Notes: a model not told the origin generated them from the letters alone. Shown: positions 9,590 through 24,100, numbered from the stretch's first letter. The stretch is 64,000 nt of DNA from Channa striata (GCA_033026295.1 CM065177.1:2101400-2165399), one strand, 5' to 3'. Program-made: numbers and translations.

Positions 9590-12305
9590 ACCTCACCTAA
9601 ACACTTCAAACACTCAGGCGGCACTTGTGGGGCATATTCCTCCCATGCCCATCTCATGAAAATACTTTTCCGAGTCATCCCAAACTGCAGCCCGGTTACT
9701 GAAATCCCTAACAGAGTAATCTGTGTTTGGCCTGCTTTTGCCTGCGATGTTTGACAGGGACGCTGCCGCCATCAGCAGGGCAGTGAGTGAGCCCTGCACT
9801 TCAAATCAGGCCATCAATCAGAGCACACGGCCCAACATCACACGCTACACGGGGCGGTTCGCTCTTCACACTGACTCGTCCGAACATGTGAGGTGGCAGC
9901 AGGACAAAAGGACGCGTGAAAAGTGTCCCTGTCCACCTGCACGTTCTGTACGTCTCCTGAGTGCATTAAAGACACGGTACCACGGAGACCACAGATTGCA
10001 AAGCCTTCACCCCTTGATGTTGTCAGGCGAGGATTGTAGAGCAATAACTAAATCAGGTCAGGTCACAATGTGTTGCCCTGATGTGATTATGGGCTGATTT
10101 TTGGTCACTTAAAGCTGTCTCATTTCATTTAGGACATATTTATTTGTCCCGAACACTTTTTGTAATCCAATAATATATTTCTATATACATACAATGGTTT
10201 ACTGAACAGTATCTGTACAGAGTGTGTACGTGTGTGTAAAAGCAGCACAGCACATAACGTAAAGGTTTTTCTTTATAGTAGTTTAGGCAGCAGGAAAGAC
10301 AAAAAGAGGCGAGAAACACACAGGTACTTAGTTTAGGCAAAAGTAGCAGTACACCGAGCTAAAAAGAAATGCTTCTCTAATAAGCAGGACGTTAAAGTTG
10401 TGCGTGTTCATCTGAGTCCTCCTTTCCTGCTTCCATTGCCAGGATCGGTGACGTACAACCCTTACGTTAATGTACGAAATATATACAGCAGACTGATTCA
10501 TGTGTAACCAACAAAAACGTTGTAAGTCTTCACACAAAGACAGAAGTTCGGTCTCTGAATGACTTTAAAGTCATTTATAAGCTGATACAGGATATCTTGT
10601 GGTAAAGGCCTGACACTTTCCTGAAAACCACCAATCATCCTAATGATCGTTCCTGCAAATATATTTAACACACATTTTAGTCAGATTTGAAGAGCAGTTA
10701 TCAGTAATGTACTATAGATAATTGTGGAAGGAAAGTAAGTGCATGAAGACAAAAACCGAGTCATAAAAACACGACTCTGGGATACGACAAACACGTAAAC
10801 ACACCTACAGTCCACACTGTGTGAAATGTGCCAGCAAACATTCATTAAACTCCACGTGTGTTCAAACAAGGCCGTGTTGTTGAGGAAGTCACTTTACAAA
10901 CTGTTGTGTTAACCGCTGATTTGTGTGCCACTGAACACATACAGCACAGGCACATGCGTTTTAACGCAATAACTGTTAACGGATTTGATTCGCTACGAAA
11001 CAGATTTCATTTCTGCTCGTGGGGGCTTTGCTACCCCCCCGTTTGGAAGCTGTTATGTTGGGCCTTCCACAATCCTTTTTGCCAATGTCGAAATGGTGTA
11101 ATAATCAAACATTCCCCAGATCTCAAACTTACAATTGGGACATAGTTTCTTCCACTCAGCCTCAGTTTAACCAACATGTCTCAATGACTTTCACTCTCAG
11201 TCAACTTACAGGGCACTTTACTATATTCACAAAGTTGTGAATGACGCCTCGATCATGCATTCACCCAAAACTGCATCCTTACAAACCCCATCATGTGAAG
11301 ACCTACAAGCTACTCCGCCTTTGTAAACCGTGAAATACTCCCACACTGCTGTCCTCAAACAAATCCCGCACGACGACGACTCCAAATGTCTCCGGCAGTC
11401 CCAGCTTATGATATGGAAATAATTTGGTTTTGATGAGGTCACTAAGTTATTCAGTACGTGCTTCAGTGGCTAAACTCAATACAGCTCAATCAAGGATCTG
11501 TTTGGTATTTCAGTAATGATCTGGGCCAAAGGGATGATGGAGCATCTATTGTCTTCATTTCTAAGCACCCTCATCATATCTGTGTTAAGGAGCCAGGTTG
11601 GCGCGCTGGCCACAGTGCCAAGCTGTTATGTAGGTTAGCTCCACAAAAGTGCTTTAATCCAAAAGCGGAAATAAATAAATAAAGTGTTGAGAGCGAGGTG
11701 AGTGTTCGGTCAGCGCGTCTGCACAGCCCACACACTGCCACAGTTGTCACATCCGAGAGCAGCCATTAGGCCTCTGCTGATCTAATGTGGAACGAGTGTG
11801 CCGTCTACCGTACGAAGCGGGCGCCGATGGAAGTCGTCTAGCAGAACCCGCTCGCTGCAGCGTACAACTCACGTACAGGCCTCACAGACAGTCAGACTAT
11901 CATTCAGACTAATCGACCCAGTCAGCATTAATCCGTGACAGGGAAGGTCTGCGCTGCATGGCGAACATGAAAGGACTAAAGTTTAAGGTGATTTGCAGAG
12001 CTCTGAGTGTGGACCCTGACATGTTAGAACTTATTCCCATTTGTGTTGTCAAAACAGCCGACTGACATGCTAATATTTAAGGGTTTAAGTTTGTTAGTTT
12101 AACTCCTTGTATTTCTGGAATTATTTAATGATCATTCAATACCAATAAAACGATAACGTATTTAAAATAATACAGCTGAATTTTCTTTGATGTCTACTTT
12201 AAAAACATTAAAAGCTAAAACCTTTTAAAATGAGTTTTATTCTTTAAATCATAAAAAAAAAATTCACAATAAAAGTTAATGTTGACTTGACCAAATAGAA
12301 AAATT
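9590..12305. other. Intergenic, nothing recognised
   Basis: The open frame at 9723-10097 (124 codons, plus strand) has no recognisable domain and is matched by a competing frame on the other strand, as expected where CpG-rich DNA is poor in stops. A second CpG-richer spot lies at 11800-11880. No repeat family recognised. Confidence 0.4.
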
Positions 12306-12314
12306 TAACCACGA

Positions 12315-12480
12315 ATGTTATATATATTATATACATATTTATAGATATAACATATATATAAAACACACATTTATAACACACACACACATATATATAACAC
12401 ACATATAGCACACACACACACACAAACATACATCATATATGTACATATATGGTACATGTACATATTTGATATGATGTATT
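12315..12480. repeat. Mixed AT / (CA)n low-complexity tract with a palindrome
   Basis: Alternating TA, CACA and TATA runs. At its end, from 12430 to 12477, an inverted repeat pairs 'acatcatat' with 'atatgatgt' around internal 'atgtacat' palindromes, so the strand could fold back on itself. A minus-strand Cys/Val/Tyr frame here is an artefact of the repeat. Confidence 0.85.
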
Positions 12481-13940
12481 TAGCTTTTTTTTTTTACATA
12501 AAATACTTTAAATAAACAAACTATTCCAAATTAGCATTTTCACATCTTTATAACTTAAACGTTGTCTTTTAAAGTTGACTTTGTACGGGACGAGTAACCT
12601 CAGAACTGCTGTTCTCTTTCCTTCCCCACCACATTCCACACAATTTCAGACGGGCACTCTGACACTTTACTTCCTCCACAACTGTAACACTGGCGCGCTG
12701 GGGGAAAAAATGAACACCAAAGGCAAATTAAAGGAGTCCAAGGTTTTCACCTCTTGAAACCTTCTTCTCCTCTGAACAAGGTTAAGAGCCAGAGGCTGTC
12801 AATGGCATAAAGTGTGAACTTTCCTTCGAACAGGGCCGGGGCATGGAAAAACACCGGGAGGGCACCGTGTCAGAGGAAATTCTGCTCCAGCCCCTGCGAT
12901 TGAAGTGTGGATTTAAAGTTGTGATGGAAAAGGGCAGAACATCTCTCTCGCTCGCTCTGAAATGCTATATCCGCATGGCACTGTGAAAGTGCATTACCTT
13001 TTTCCTCACAGCCCTTTCAAGCCTATCCAAAGCCACGCTGCTGCAATATTACGAAAATACATCAAGAGGTGTGCTGGATTTGTGTGCATTTGAGTGTGAT
13101 TTCCCATGTCCCCTGCATTCCTCAGTACTTCTGTTGGACACACCTCCCCTCTTTCCCCGGATCCCCTCACACTGAGTGACCTCTCAGTAACCAGCCACTC
13201 TCAAACACTCAGCAGCAGAGGTCGAGACACACCAAGAAGATCTCCACTCACGGGGAAATATATATTTTTGACATTTTATTTCCTAAAATGTTTTATGTAG
13301 GATCACACTCACATACAAAAGCACAAATACACACAGGATCAGTTTAGCTTCATAAATGTTACATGTTTTTTCTCAATGCTGTTTTTTTTTAAGACTGTGT
13401 TGCCAAAAAATACAGGAAATCTTAATGCACTTTTTAGGAGTCACAAAAAAAAAAAAATACTAAAACAAAATGTTTGAGTAATTAAAATAATATTGTGTCT
13501 GTATGCACAGAAAAATTAAATACATTACCTTATGTGTGACGTTTTGTGTGCGATATTTTTGTGAAAACATCAACAGAAAAAATACAAACAAATGCCCTCA
13601 GAAATGAATAATCCAGTAAGACAAATGTAATGGTGATATTTAAAAGTTAATGCCTGAAATGTTTTTTTTTTTTTTCTGAGATAATGGTTTAGGGTTGTTT
13701 ACATTTTTTGAATTTAACTGGAATAATTTCATGAGGCTAAAATATGTTATTCAATATTGTTTTAAAATTAGAGTATATTTATTAATATTTATTTAAATAT
13801 TCACCGTTTATGTTGTAGCTTTAGATGTTAAAATATATACTTATATATTAGTAATATTCAATGCAGATAAAATGTGATTTGACTTGTTTTTAAATAACCT
13901 TAAATGTTCTCTTATTTTTTTGTAATTATGTATTGTATAC
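12481..13940. other. Intergenic, AT-rich, nothing recognised
   Basis: Contains poly-A and poly-T tracts (around 13447 and 13662) but no repeat family or gene that I can support. Confidence 0.45.
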
Positions 13941-13942
13941 TA

Positions 13943-13980
13943 TGTGTGTGTGTGTGTGTGTGTGTTTATATATATATATA
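13943..13980. repeat. Compound (TG)11-(TA)n microsatellite
   Basis: Eleven TG units followed by a short TA run; a doubled 'cattgctg' unit follows directly at 13981. Confidence 0.95.
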
Positions 13981-13984
13981 CATT

Positions 13985-16900
13985 GCTGCATTGCTGCATT
14001 TAACTATAGTACGATATAGTCGTTAGACGTTTTAGACGTGAATCTGTCAAAATTATAATTTCTTTTGTTGCCATTTGTTAAATTTGTAATGCTGGTTTCA
14101 CCAGTTTCATGTCCTGCACTTTGCCACTACATTATGTGATGTAATATAGCTTAATGCACCTTGTGTCGGTGCGACCTGAGGACGGAATGAACATGGCTGA
14201 GATCCTGAAAAGCAAAGAAGAACAGCCTCACCTGCTTGTACAAACTTAAGGCACAACTCTGCCGAACTGGAGAGAGAAAATGAGAAGCAATCCCATAATA
14301 ATAATGACCTATAGCTGAAGGGCCACTGCACTCTCTGGCACACTCTGGCCTATATAGACCGTGACTGAACTTCCTAAAAAACAAGTACTGCATCTCAGAT
14401 CCTCCTGTCCTCTGTCTGTGAGCTGAATGTGTGTGTTAGCAGAAAACATTTGGCTCAATAAAAAAAAAAAAAAAAGCATGAGTAGAATTTGTATTTTCCA
14501 GGCTGCCTGAACACGGCCCTGCTGAAATGTGAGAGTGAGCAATCATATAGGTATGACTGTAATTTCTGCTCCTGCCTGATGATAATTGCCAGCTCCGATC
14601 TTCAGGACGCTCCAGTGGCTCACCCTGCACACACAGATCCTGTTATGCCAGAGAAAAACAACAATTGTGCCTCTGTGACTTTTGACCTCTGTCTTTTGTG
14701 AACCTCTTAAACAGCCTGTGAAAGAAGGACCTGCGGCTGATGATGGTGACCAATGATGAAGCACTACGATGACCTGAGACAAATGCTGAAATTCTAATGA
14801 ACACGTGTTCCACTGATCAGTTCCAAGTTAGTAGGTCAAGGTCTGTACGCCAGTTGAAGGTTTTTTTTTTGGCTGTAAGAAGCAGATGCCGCTTTTGAAT
14901 AATCACTAATGACAAGTACAAAACACATTTTGATGAAACGGGATGAAACAATCAAGTCAAATCAAGCAGTTTTATCCAGCCATTGCAAAACCACAATTTA
15001 CAAATAGTCTACGGCAAGTAAAACCTCAGAGCAGGAGAAACATTTCAACAGGATTCAGTAAATATCGGCACACTGGTCTCCGTCGCACGTTTATTGTCTG
15101 GGCTCCTTATCTTATCATCCTACTGAAACAGAAACATTCAAACATAGTCTCGCATTTATTACTTTTTGTGCAGTTGTCTAAGAACTAAAAAAGAAAGATG
15201 ATGGCACCTATTGTAGTTGTGTATGATGTCATTTTACCATAACATATGCATAAACATGTAAAGATGTATGTGCAATGCATAATTTGCAAGCTGTATACAG
15301 TTGTACATGTACTATAATCTCAAAGGAAATTACACAAATGAGGTTTGAAAAAGAAGTGCAATATTTGTCAGTGAAAATAAGTGACAGAAAAAATTTGGTT
15401 AGTACATCACCAAAAGCCGATTACTACTAATACTGTACAAGTAATGCTCACAGGGATAGGTAAAAAAATATTTATAGCAGCAAATTAAAATAATAATAAT
15501 AATAATTAGCAGTGGTAGTAGTAATAGTCACATTAGTTATTAAAAAATGTTTGTGAGACCTCTGTACATAATCCAGTTTTAAAAAATTGGTTTGTGGTGT
15601 TAAATAATATATTTTATTGAACATTGTGAGTTTATCAGTTATAAGCTAAATCACAACATAAATAGATAACTATTTACATATATGTGTATGCATTTTAATT
15701 TATATTTAACACACATACATGTATGTATGGTAATAAAATATCTACTATTAACATGCGTATATAATGAAAAATGAAAGATGTGCATGGAAATAGGTGTAGA
15801 ATAATAGTAGCGGTAGCAGCAGCTTTAACAATATGAATAATGTAAAGGAATGTAAGAAGTAGAAAACTGAATTAAAAGTTATCAGAGATATGATGGCAAG
15901 ATAATACAGCATTAGCTATATTGTTGTATACACTGTTTATTATGGCACTATAGAATTATTCTTTATAAAAATGAAGGGCTGTAATTTTTGTCTAGTGAAA
16001 TAAAACCATCAGTGATGAACGTGAACGGTCAGAGGACTAACAGAACAAAGATGGTTTTCCAAGTTTCTGTGGAGAAAACAGGTCAACCCTCCTTAATCTG
16101 CCTGAACTTTTGACCTGGATGAAGTGGAACTACTGTTTCAACAAAAGACCTCTCGCCTTGCAGGACAAAACATTTTGCTATTTCACTTCTATTTCCTGAC
16201 TTTAGAACGACAACTTCAAACACAACGAGACGGAAACTATTAGAGGTACAAGCGCGGTTTAATTCGACGTCCTTTATTTTGTAATTGCTCTGAAATCCCT
16301 CCATCTACAGTGCACGTCACTAAGGCTCGTTTGCTTCCTTTTTTCTTTTCACGGCCGTTTGCGTCACATCATTACGCTGCCTCTGACCTCATTTCTATCC
16401 ACAGCAGTCCTCCATTTAATAAGGGGCAAGCGGCTGCTCCGTTTACACAGGAAACAAGATGGCGGGGTACGGTACCTTGTGTCATGCTCATCTCTTGCGT
16501 CTGTCTTCTTTGTTTTAGAAAAAAGACTGTACTACTTTCATGAGGTTTCTGTCAGAACTTGATTTTCACTCCACACCATTACAGGAAGCATCTGTCTGTT
16601 AGTTTCAAACTAGTCTGCCGCAAAGGTGAATATGGATACAAAACCTGGTGGCGTTGTCTATAACATAAAATCAGTTCCCAAAAATGCACTCTGACTCGGC
16701 GTCGCTCTCCGGTGTTCGCCTGGCTGTGTCTTTTTTGAGTGCTATTTCAAGCCCTCGCTCTCTCTGCGGCGGGGCTCATAATATCAGATTGCACAGCCGG
16801 TCTTGGCCAAATGTGAATTTTATACTCTAGTGAACACAGGCTTTACACTTTCATTAGCTCACATTCTCCTCAGCAGTGCAAATGCCATGTCGCTGGTTCA
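13985..16900. other. Intergenic, nothing recognised
   Basis: From about 15200 to 16050 the sequence is AT-rich. Overlapping short frames at 14107-14782 lie on both strands with no motif. No repeat family recognised. Confidence 0.4.
16455..16466 (+). promoter_or_regulatory. YY1-like 'caagatggcggg' motif
   Basis: The 12-mer matches the core AAGATGGCGG bound by YY1 and common just downstream of vertebrate start sites. An ETS-like 'aggaaac' lies just upstream and a CRE-like 'tgcgtca' about 100 bases before. No transcript structure supports it, so it is only a candidate. Confidence 0.25.
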
Positions 16901-16909
16901 GAAGGAGGA

Positions 16910-16934
16910 GGGATGGGGGAGGGATGGGGGAGGG
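16910..16934 (+). other. G-quadruplex motif
   Basis: Five G-runs of 3-5 bases are separated by loops of one or two bases (ggg-at-ggggg-a-ggg-at-ggggg-a-ggg). This meets the strict G3+N1-7 quadruplex rule with unusually short loops and is a tandem duplication of a ten-base unit. Confidence 0.75.
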
Positions 16935-19059
16935 TGGTGGCGGAGCTGCTGACTGAGCCCGATGGAGTGGAGGAGTGGAGGAAAGGATGAGGGAAAAGAG
17001 CTTCCGGAAAGTAGAGTTTGCCTCAAGGCATAAGGAAAATAAAAAGTAAAAATGGCCTCATCACTCGTCCAAGCTAGAAGCGACGTACATAAACCAGGCG
17101 CTTTTAGTCCTTAGCGTCACATAATTTGGCAACACGCACCTGTTTCACTCTTCGTTACAGAAAATTACCTTTGCTAAATCTGCCAAATAGTATGGTTCCA
17201 GTTCAAATGGAACGATGTAGTTTTACCATTAATGAGCTGCCTCATTATGAAAGACTGTATCTGAGATGACGTGATGTAAAATCCACCACTTCAAAGTCGA
17301 ATGTGCCTCCAAAAAGAATGACCTCTCCTTTACAACTGAAATGCTGCTACAAAGATGTTCTGTTAAAAATGCCACCACAATAGAAATGCTTTCACCTACG
17401 TGGGAAATACGCTGAAACTGACACTAATGTTTAGACTCCAAAACCACTTGGTTAAGGTTAGAGACACTGTGGCCAAACTAAAAACGTCTGTCTATCACAT
17501 TTTAACCAAACCACAATCTTTCTCTGAAATAACCTCAAGTGCTTTTCATGCCTAATCTACGCACTGGACTCTGGATTCAAACTCAGGGCCTGAACCCAGA
17601 TCCACGGTTCCCATGGAAAGAGGCGTAAAATTCTGCACGCTCCAGCATTACATCAGTGTAGCTAGTGTGAGGGGCGTGGTGGTGGCAAGCCTCCTTTTCA
17701 GTAAAAAACTAAACCAAGCTCTCCCTTCCTTCTCTGCCTCCCTCAGGCTCACACCAGTGTCATTAATCAACATATTAATGACCACCAAATATAAAACATG
17801 AATCACATAAGATGAGTAGAATGGTAGAACTCAGATGATGTGACACATATTTTGCCATATTTCAACTTTCTGTTATAAAATGTTGCACTTCATTCAGTCC
17901 GGAAAATATGTTGCAACAGAACATAATGCGCCCATCGCTTTATGTAAAATGATAATGTAACAGAGTTTGCAGTTTGGTCACATGGTAGCAACATTTGTAG
18001 GAGACACTTACTCAGTGGCAAAGTCAAGTCTGTGACACGAAAGTCCTTCATTGATTCAAAAACTACATTGCATCAAATCATAATCCATCCAGACTCTTTG
18101 TTTCCAACAAACAAAATATTTTCAATGTTAGTTCATTTAACAGTTCCGCTTTTATCATTCATTTTTAACTCATCTCCTTTTTTCCAATTGTTCTCCGAGT
18201 CTAAAAAGTAAGGCACACATGTGGATTGGCAAATGAAGGGTGTGGTGGTGGAGGGGGGGCACACAGAGGAACGAAAATCGTTTGTGTCAGTGCTTCCCCT
18301 GAGAGATGAAAGCAAATGCTGGCTGTGTCTTAAACTATTAGGGTAAGGAGCTGTGTTTGGCCGGACCCCCTCCCCTCTTTGCCAGACATGGATGGACAGA
18401 AAATACTGGCTCTTCTGAAGCTGCCCTTCTCACTTGAGAGCATTAACTTTCACTCGGGCTCTGTGAAACTGCTATGTTAGGTATTTGCGTGGCTTTTGGC
18501 CTGCTGTGTTTCCAATTATGCGCTCGCTGGACTGTGGGACGAGGCCCAAGATGACGAGATGGTGACATCCCCCCCGAGATTCCGCGGGGCCCCTGGGTGA
18601 CAGCAGAGAGTTGTCATCCTCTTGTCAACACTTGAATCCTGTATGTTCCTATGTCGAAACACACCCTCAAGTTCAGGCCAAGCAGGTCTTGCAAAAACGG
18701 CGCCAAAAGGACGACAGAGGAGACAATTTGAAGTCCGTTGCCTCCGGGGGGTCGAGGCAAACACAAGCCGCTTCCTTCTCTTTTTAAAGGTTCGTACCTT
18801 TGGGTTTTTTCTCTGTGTGGTAAAGAGCAGTGGGTTCATGCAGAGGGCAGTGATTAGAGATTTGAATGGAGCTAAAATGGAAACATCTTCGGGGCACACT
18901 CTGACCTGTCAGCCTCATTTTCATTGAGTGGACGTGCCATCGCTCACAACGCAATCCCTTTTTCTTTTCCTCCAACTCCTTCTCTATTTCCACATCTCTG
19001 TATGCCAAACCTGACCTGGCAGGGCTGGAGGGAGGGGAGGAATGGGACAGAGACATCGT

Positions 19060-19061
<2 letters not shown>
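16935..19061. other. Intergenic, nothing recognised
   Basis: Around 18530-18760 the sequence is GC-rich and open on both strands (18516-18927), with no recognisable domain on either. No repeat family seen. Confidence 0.4.

Positions 19062-19090
<29 letters not shown>
19062..19090. repeat. (CA)14 microsatellite
   Basis: Twenty-nine bases of uninterrupted CA. Confidence 0.97.
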
Positions 19091-19093
<3 letters not shown>

Positions 19094-20756
19094 CATTGTC
19101 AGCAGCGCCGAAAGCAGATTTGCTCTTTAAACTAATGGCCCGTTATGTGAAACAGACCTGATTACTGCCTGACTAAAGAAATTAAGGCCGTCCTAGCCAA
19201 ATGGGTGCGCCAGCATCCATGACCTGGCACAACCACTCAGGATTTTTTATACTACACACAGTAAACATGTATTTGATATGCAGGGAATAAAAAAGAACAA
19301 TGTTCTTGACTTTGGTGGTATGTCACACTGATTAGAATTTTTCAGAGGGACTGCTAGTAATTTATCATATTAGGTTTGTGAAAATGGAGGACAGATTTTC
19401 TAATAACATTTGGGCCATGAAACATAGAAATCAGTTTTTATAGTTCCAGTAAAGCTGAGGAGAGAGTACATTTGCTCAGTCTTGTTTATCTATATATACG
19501 GGCAAAAAGGACATTTGAGGCTGCAAATGTTTGCTGTTGGCTGTTTGCATAATTCAAACAACATCAATGATTTTTCAAGGACAGCTAAAGTGGTGAAATA
19601 TATGGAAAGTCCATGAATTGTTATTCAGAAATCATAGGAGTAAGCAGATATCGAAACAAATATGCACCAAATCTTTAATACCAAACAGTAATTATCGGAC
19701 ATTTGTCACCTATTTGTGTCATATTTGCATCTAATCACTGTGCAATAACCAACATTTACATGGACTGCAGTGTGTCAAATGCCCCCACTTCATCCCTGAA
19801 AGTGTTTTCTGGATGATTTCCCAAGCTACAACTTATCATACAAATTCTTTTGCACTATCACTATTAATATCACTATTATTATCTTATGCTGGTAAAGGGA
19901 CATTTGCCATCACAGTGTTTGTAGACGGATATCAGATAGTTTTAGTTCTGATCAGTCACTATTTACTTTCATATTTTCTTGGTTTGAATAAATACTGTTT
20001 TTTTATAATTAAGTTGAAAACCACAAATGAACATAAACAACAATGTGTAAATGCAGGGATATGTGGCATGGACTACTAGAACCATCATACTGGTGTGAAG
20101 GATTAAATGTGTATCATGATAGAGCCTAAAAATCCATATAATCCATATAACTGAGCCCTAGGTCAAGCAGAAGAGTCCACATCCACCGTCTGTATTTGTG
20201 TTAACAAAATGAATTTGTTGGCTAAATGCTAAATGCTTTGAACATAATCAAACAAGAGTCCGTATGTTACGTGAACCACGCAGCCCAACGTCACTCACCC
20301 TAACTAGACGAGTGCTGGTGGACTCTCTGAGACTCTCTCCACCAGCTGAATCTGCCCTAAAATGAAGCACATCAACAGCAGCGAGGGACGGACAGAGCAA
20401 CAGTGACTGATTTCAAAAATTAAATGCCCATTTAATTCAAGGGAGACTTTTACTAAACACAGCCTACAGCTACAGCTACATCAGATACAAGTCGAATTCA
20501 ACAAAAATCTTTCCTCACACTGTATTTCCTAATAAATGATAGAACTGTTGTTAATACCGTTTTTATTTTCAAAATAATTAGTAAAATGAGTGTACAATAT
20601 GTTTGTTATGGCAATCTATTGAAACAATGGCATTGTTAACCTTCATGTTACTGTGTCACTCATTCAGAAGCTCGGTGGGGTTCCATATTCAGACTGACAG
20701 GGTTCTTAGATCAGCAGCACAAAGTTGCCATGTCACATGGGCACGCTTGTTATTAT
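19091..20756. other. Intergenic, nothing recognised
   Basis: AT-rich unique sequence without a credible frame or known repeat. Confidence 0.45.
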
Positions 20757-20776
20757 TGTGTGTGTGTGTGTGTGTG
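20757..20776. repeat. (TG)10 microsatellite
   Basis: Twenty uninterrupted bases of TG. Confidence 0.95.
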
Positions 20777-21146
20777 GAAATGGAGATTCAGCTCTGTGCA
20801 GGGGCTGATGGGAAGCCCCCACAGGTGGAATAGCTGCACATTAAAGAGTTGAGTTGTGGGTCACATGCTGTCGCTCCCCATCCATCAGCTCACTTCCACT
20901 CTGATAACTGTAGAAGGAATTGGAGGGGGCTTCTTAACAAAAAAGACCAAGAAGAAGGAAGGCGGTGGTGTTGGTCTGGTGGGGGGCCGGCAGAAGAGCT
21001 ATCATGTGACCCACATCGTCCAACCACCATAAGCTGACCTCACAGATCTGCAGGTGTTGATGTGGAAGTGATGTGACTTTGTGGTGACCTGCAAGCAAAA
21101 ACACAATATGCTGGGATACACATGAGAGCACAGGTGTGCGCATGAA

Positions 21147-21167
21147 CACACACACACACACACACAC
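21147..21167. repeat. (CA)n microsatellite, about 10 units
   Basis: Uninterrupted CA to 21167, then an interrupted continuation. The 132-codon minus-strand frame running through it (21002-21400) owes its Cys-Val run to this repeat. Confidence 0.95.
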
Positions 21168-21169
21168 GC

Positions 21170-24100
21170 ACACGAAAAACAACAGGCTGCATGAAATGAG
21201 TGAGTTTGGATGTTGAACGAAAAGCAGCTGGGTAACATGGGAACACTAGTGTGCGTCTGTGTCCAGCACGGAGTTAAAATGCATTTGACCTCACTTAGAA
21301 ACAACAAGTTAGATAGATGTTCCTGTGGTAAATGCGCAGAGATTTTTCCAACAGTCCCTGACTTTGAAGCACAAAAGGAATTCAAATAAACAAATACCAA
21401 AGGTCATGTTGAATGTATGTTTAATATCAAGCATGGAACACTAACGGAATCGGGAATGAGCTGGATGAGACCTGTGAGACCCTGCCTGCGCACAACTTAC
21501 ATAAAAACAATAACATGATAAGAATTCAAACGCTAATTTGCCATTCATGGCACGTTAAATACTGCAGCAAAAATAAACTTTGAGTTCACTTTTCATTTAA
21601 AAGTGGAAGCTTCTGTTACAGCTCGTATCTTCTTGATGAAATGACAGCCGACCACAGTGAGCTAAAGCTAACAGCAACCAAAGCTGGCTCTCCCATCTGA
21701 TTTACGTACACGGCACATTTTTTTCATATGTGATTACTCTGATTATTTGCAGGATCATTTACTTACTGGCTATATGTCTTGTTAATGGAGAAACTCCTAT
21801 TCTACTGATGAACTCACTGTGTAGTGGATCCCAGAAAGTAATAGAAAAATACTTCAGAATCCAAATGGTTCTGTGCGGAAGGTTGTTAACTATCAGGTAA
21901 AGAGTCCGATTAACATTGACAACAGACCAGAGAGGATCTGCTAGTTTTAAAAAAATTAAATTCTACTCGGCGATGGATAGACAGTCCTTAGTTATGGTTA
22001 GGGAAAGTCGTGGTTTCTGTTACTTGCACTTGGTTAATAACACTTTACGTAGCGATGAAAGAAGGACTCATTTTTGTTACCACATTGTAGAAAAACTTTT
22101 ACAAGTCATCATCTAAAATATTACTGAAGCATATAATATATAATGTATATGGTAAGTTTTTATAGCATATAAATAGTACTGTAACAATTCTATTTAGTGT
22201 TACAAAAGTAATAATTCAGAATGATATGGTAGCAACAATGGCAGCATTGCAGCTGATATTAACGACTTCATAGGGGATTAATTGCTATTGGAATGACTTC
22301 ACGTACTGCTGGGTAGCTTGTGAATTTCCCTCTAGAGATTCATGAAGTCGTATTGACTAAACTGTCGTATTACTGATCCAATTATAAGAACAAACTGTAG
22401 TTACTAAACAAATGTGGTGGAGTAAATGTAGAATATTTGCTTCTGAAAATAACTAAAGTCAAGGTATCACAGAACATAGAAATTGTACTTACATAAATAT
22501 ATTAATATTTTTAATTTCCTTCCACCACAGACTGTTTGTCATACATAAATACATACATAGAGGGTTTCTTTGAACACCTAACCAGTGTTTAAACCATCAG
22601 TTCTCTCACAATCAAATTGTTTTTTTTTTTATTCTCAGAGTCACTAAAAATATACTGTATCGTAAAACTGCGTGGTTGTGGAGTAAACAAATGATATACG
22701 TTATGTTACCACAATTATTACACTTTTCAAGATACCCTAATTATTAAATTTATATTTACTTTTTTCCTGCATATTGCTAGATGTCTCCTACCTCCAACAC
22801 ACGTGTGTATGCTGTTTGAAAAAACTGTTGAATATTATTATAATTTCTAGGAGCTACATTTGATGGAATAATGCAGTGGGGCATGTGCTGATGAATTTGA
22901 CACACACTTTGGGAACTTTATAGCCAACTGTTAACTCAAGGCAACCGCTGAAAGTAACAACATGATAATACACTTAACAATGCCACGCAATCATTTCACC
23001 TAAAAATATCATAATGCAATAGGTTAAAAAAATAAATCAAACTTTAAAAAAATCTAAATAAATCAATTAAATTAAACTAAACTTTTAAACCACTTTTTTC
23101 TTTTCCCGTCATTTTCTGCCAGTGTTGTAAATTAAGTTGGTGGAGAAACGTTCTGAGCCACGGGACATTTGTGGTGTGCCAAAAGTCATCAGATATAGTT
23201 GGATGTTCCTACTGGTTCTGTTAGTGTACTCTGGAAGGAAACACACGCACACGTTTCAAACATAATTAACATTTTAAATAGCTTTTTGTTGTTGCAGCGC
23301 AGTTTTCTTGTTGCAGACGATATCAAGAAGAAAACTGCTCTTTCCTGTCCTGTTTTTATTGTCTGTTCGTCATGTTGACGTGAAAAAAAACTGAAGAAAG
23401 AAAGAAAACATTTAAAGCTGCTCTCGGTGTCGGCAGGTACTTACTAAATCTAACACTGTGTTGTGGTTAGTGTCATTTATTCTAGTCTGAAAATGTAACA
23501 TTCAGAAATCAGCCACAACATTATTACTATCTGGTTTAATCTGAAATATGAGCATGTTTTTTTATTATTAAAAATGCACCCACTTATTTTCATAATTATT
23601 ATAATCAGTATATTTAAAATACATTTTATTTAGTTTATTTAGCTGACTACTTTTGTACTTATGTAAAAATTTCTTTTTCTTTTAATTTAGTTAAACAAAA
23701 ACTAAAGGAGGACTTTTACTGAAGATTTTTTCAGGCTAATATTCCATTAGCATGGTTACATTTTAAATATTTTTTTATTTACTTATTTTATTGATTAATT
23801 CTGATGTCAGTTGTTCTCATTCATTCTTACGTTTTGAATTTGATTAATAATAAAATGCCTATTCTGAATTCAATACAGGAACATTGTTGGGATTGTCATT
23901 ATTTAAACACTTATCATAACAACAACAATGCTGTTATTTATGTAAAAAAATTATAACACCAATTCTAATTATTTCTATTACTAGTAATACAATAGTAGCT
24001 GTAGAATGTTAAATAAATTATGTGAAAGAGAAATAAAATTCCAATCATCATGGTCCATAAGTGCATTTATTAGTATCTTGAGCTCAGTCTACTTGTCGGG

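Noticed and set aside
9723..10097. 124-codon plus-strand frame
   Set aside because: CpG-rich DNA with a competing open frame on the other strand and no recognisable motif or exon signals.
18516..18927. Overlapping frames of 127 and 101 codons on opposite strands
   Set aside because: Both open over the same GC-rich bases with no recognisable motif on either.
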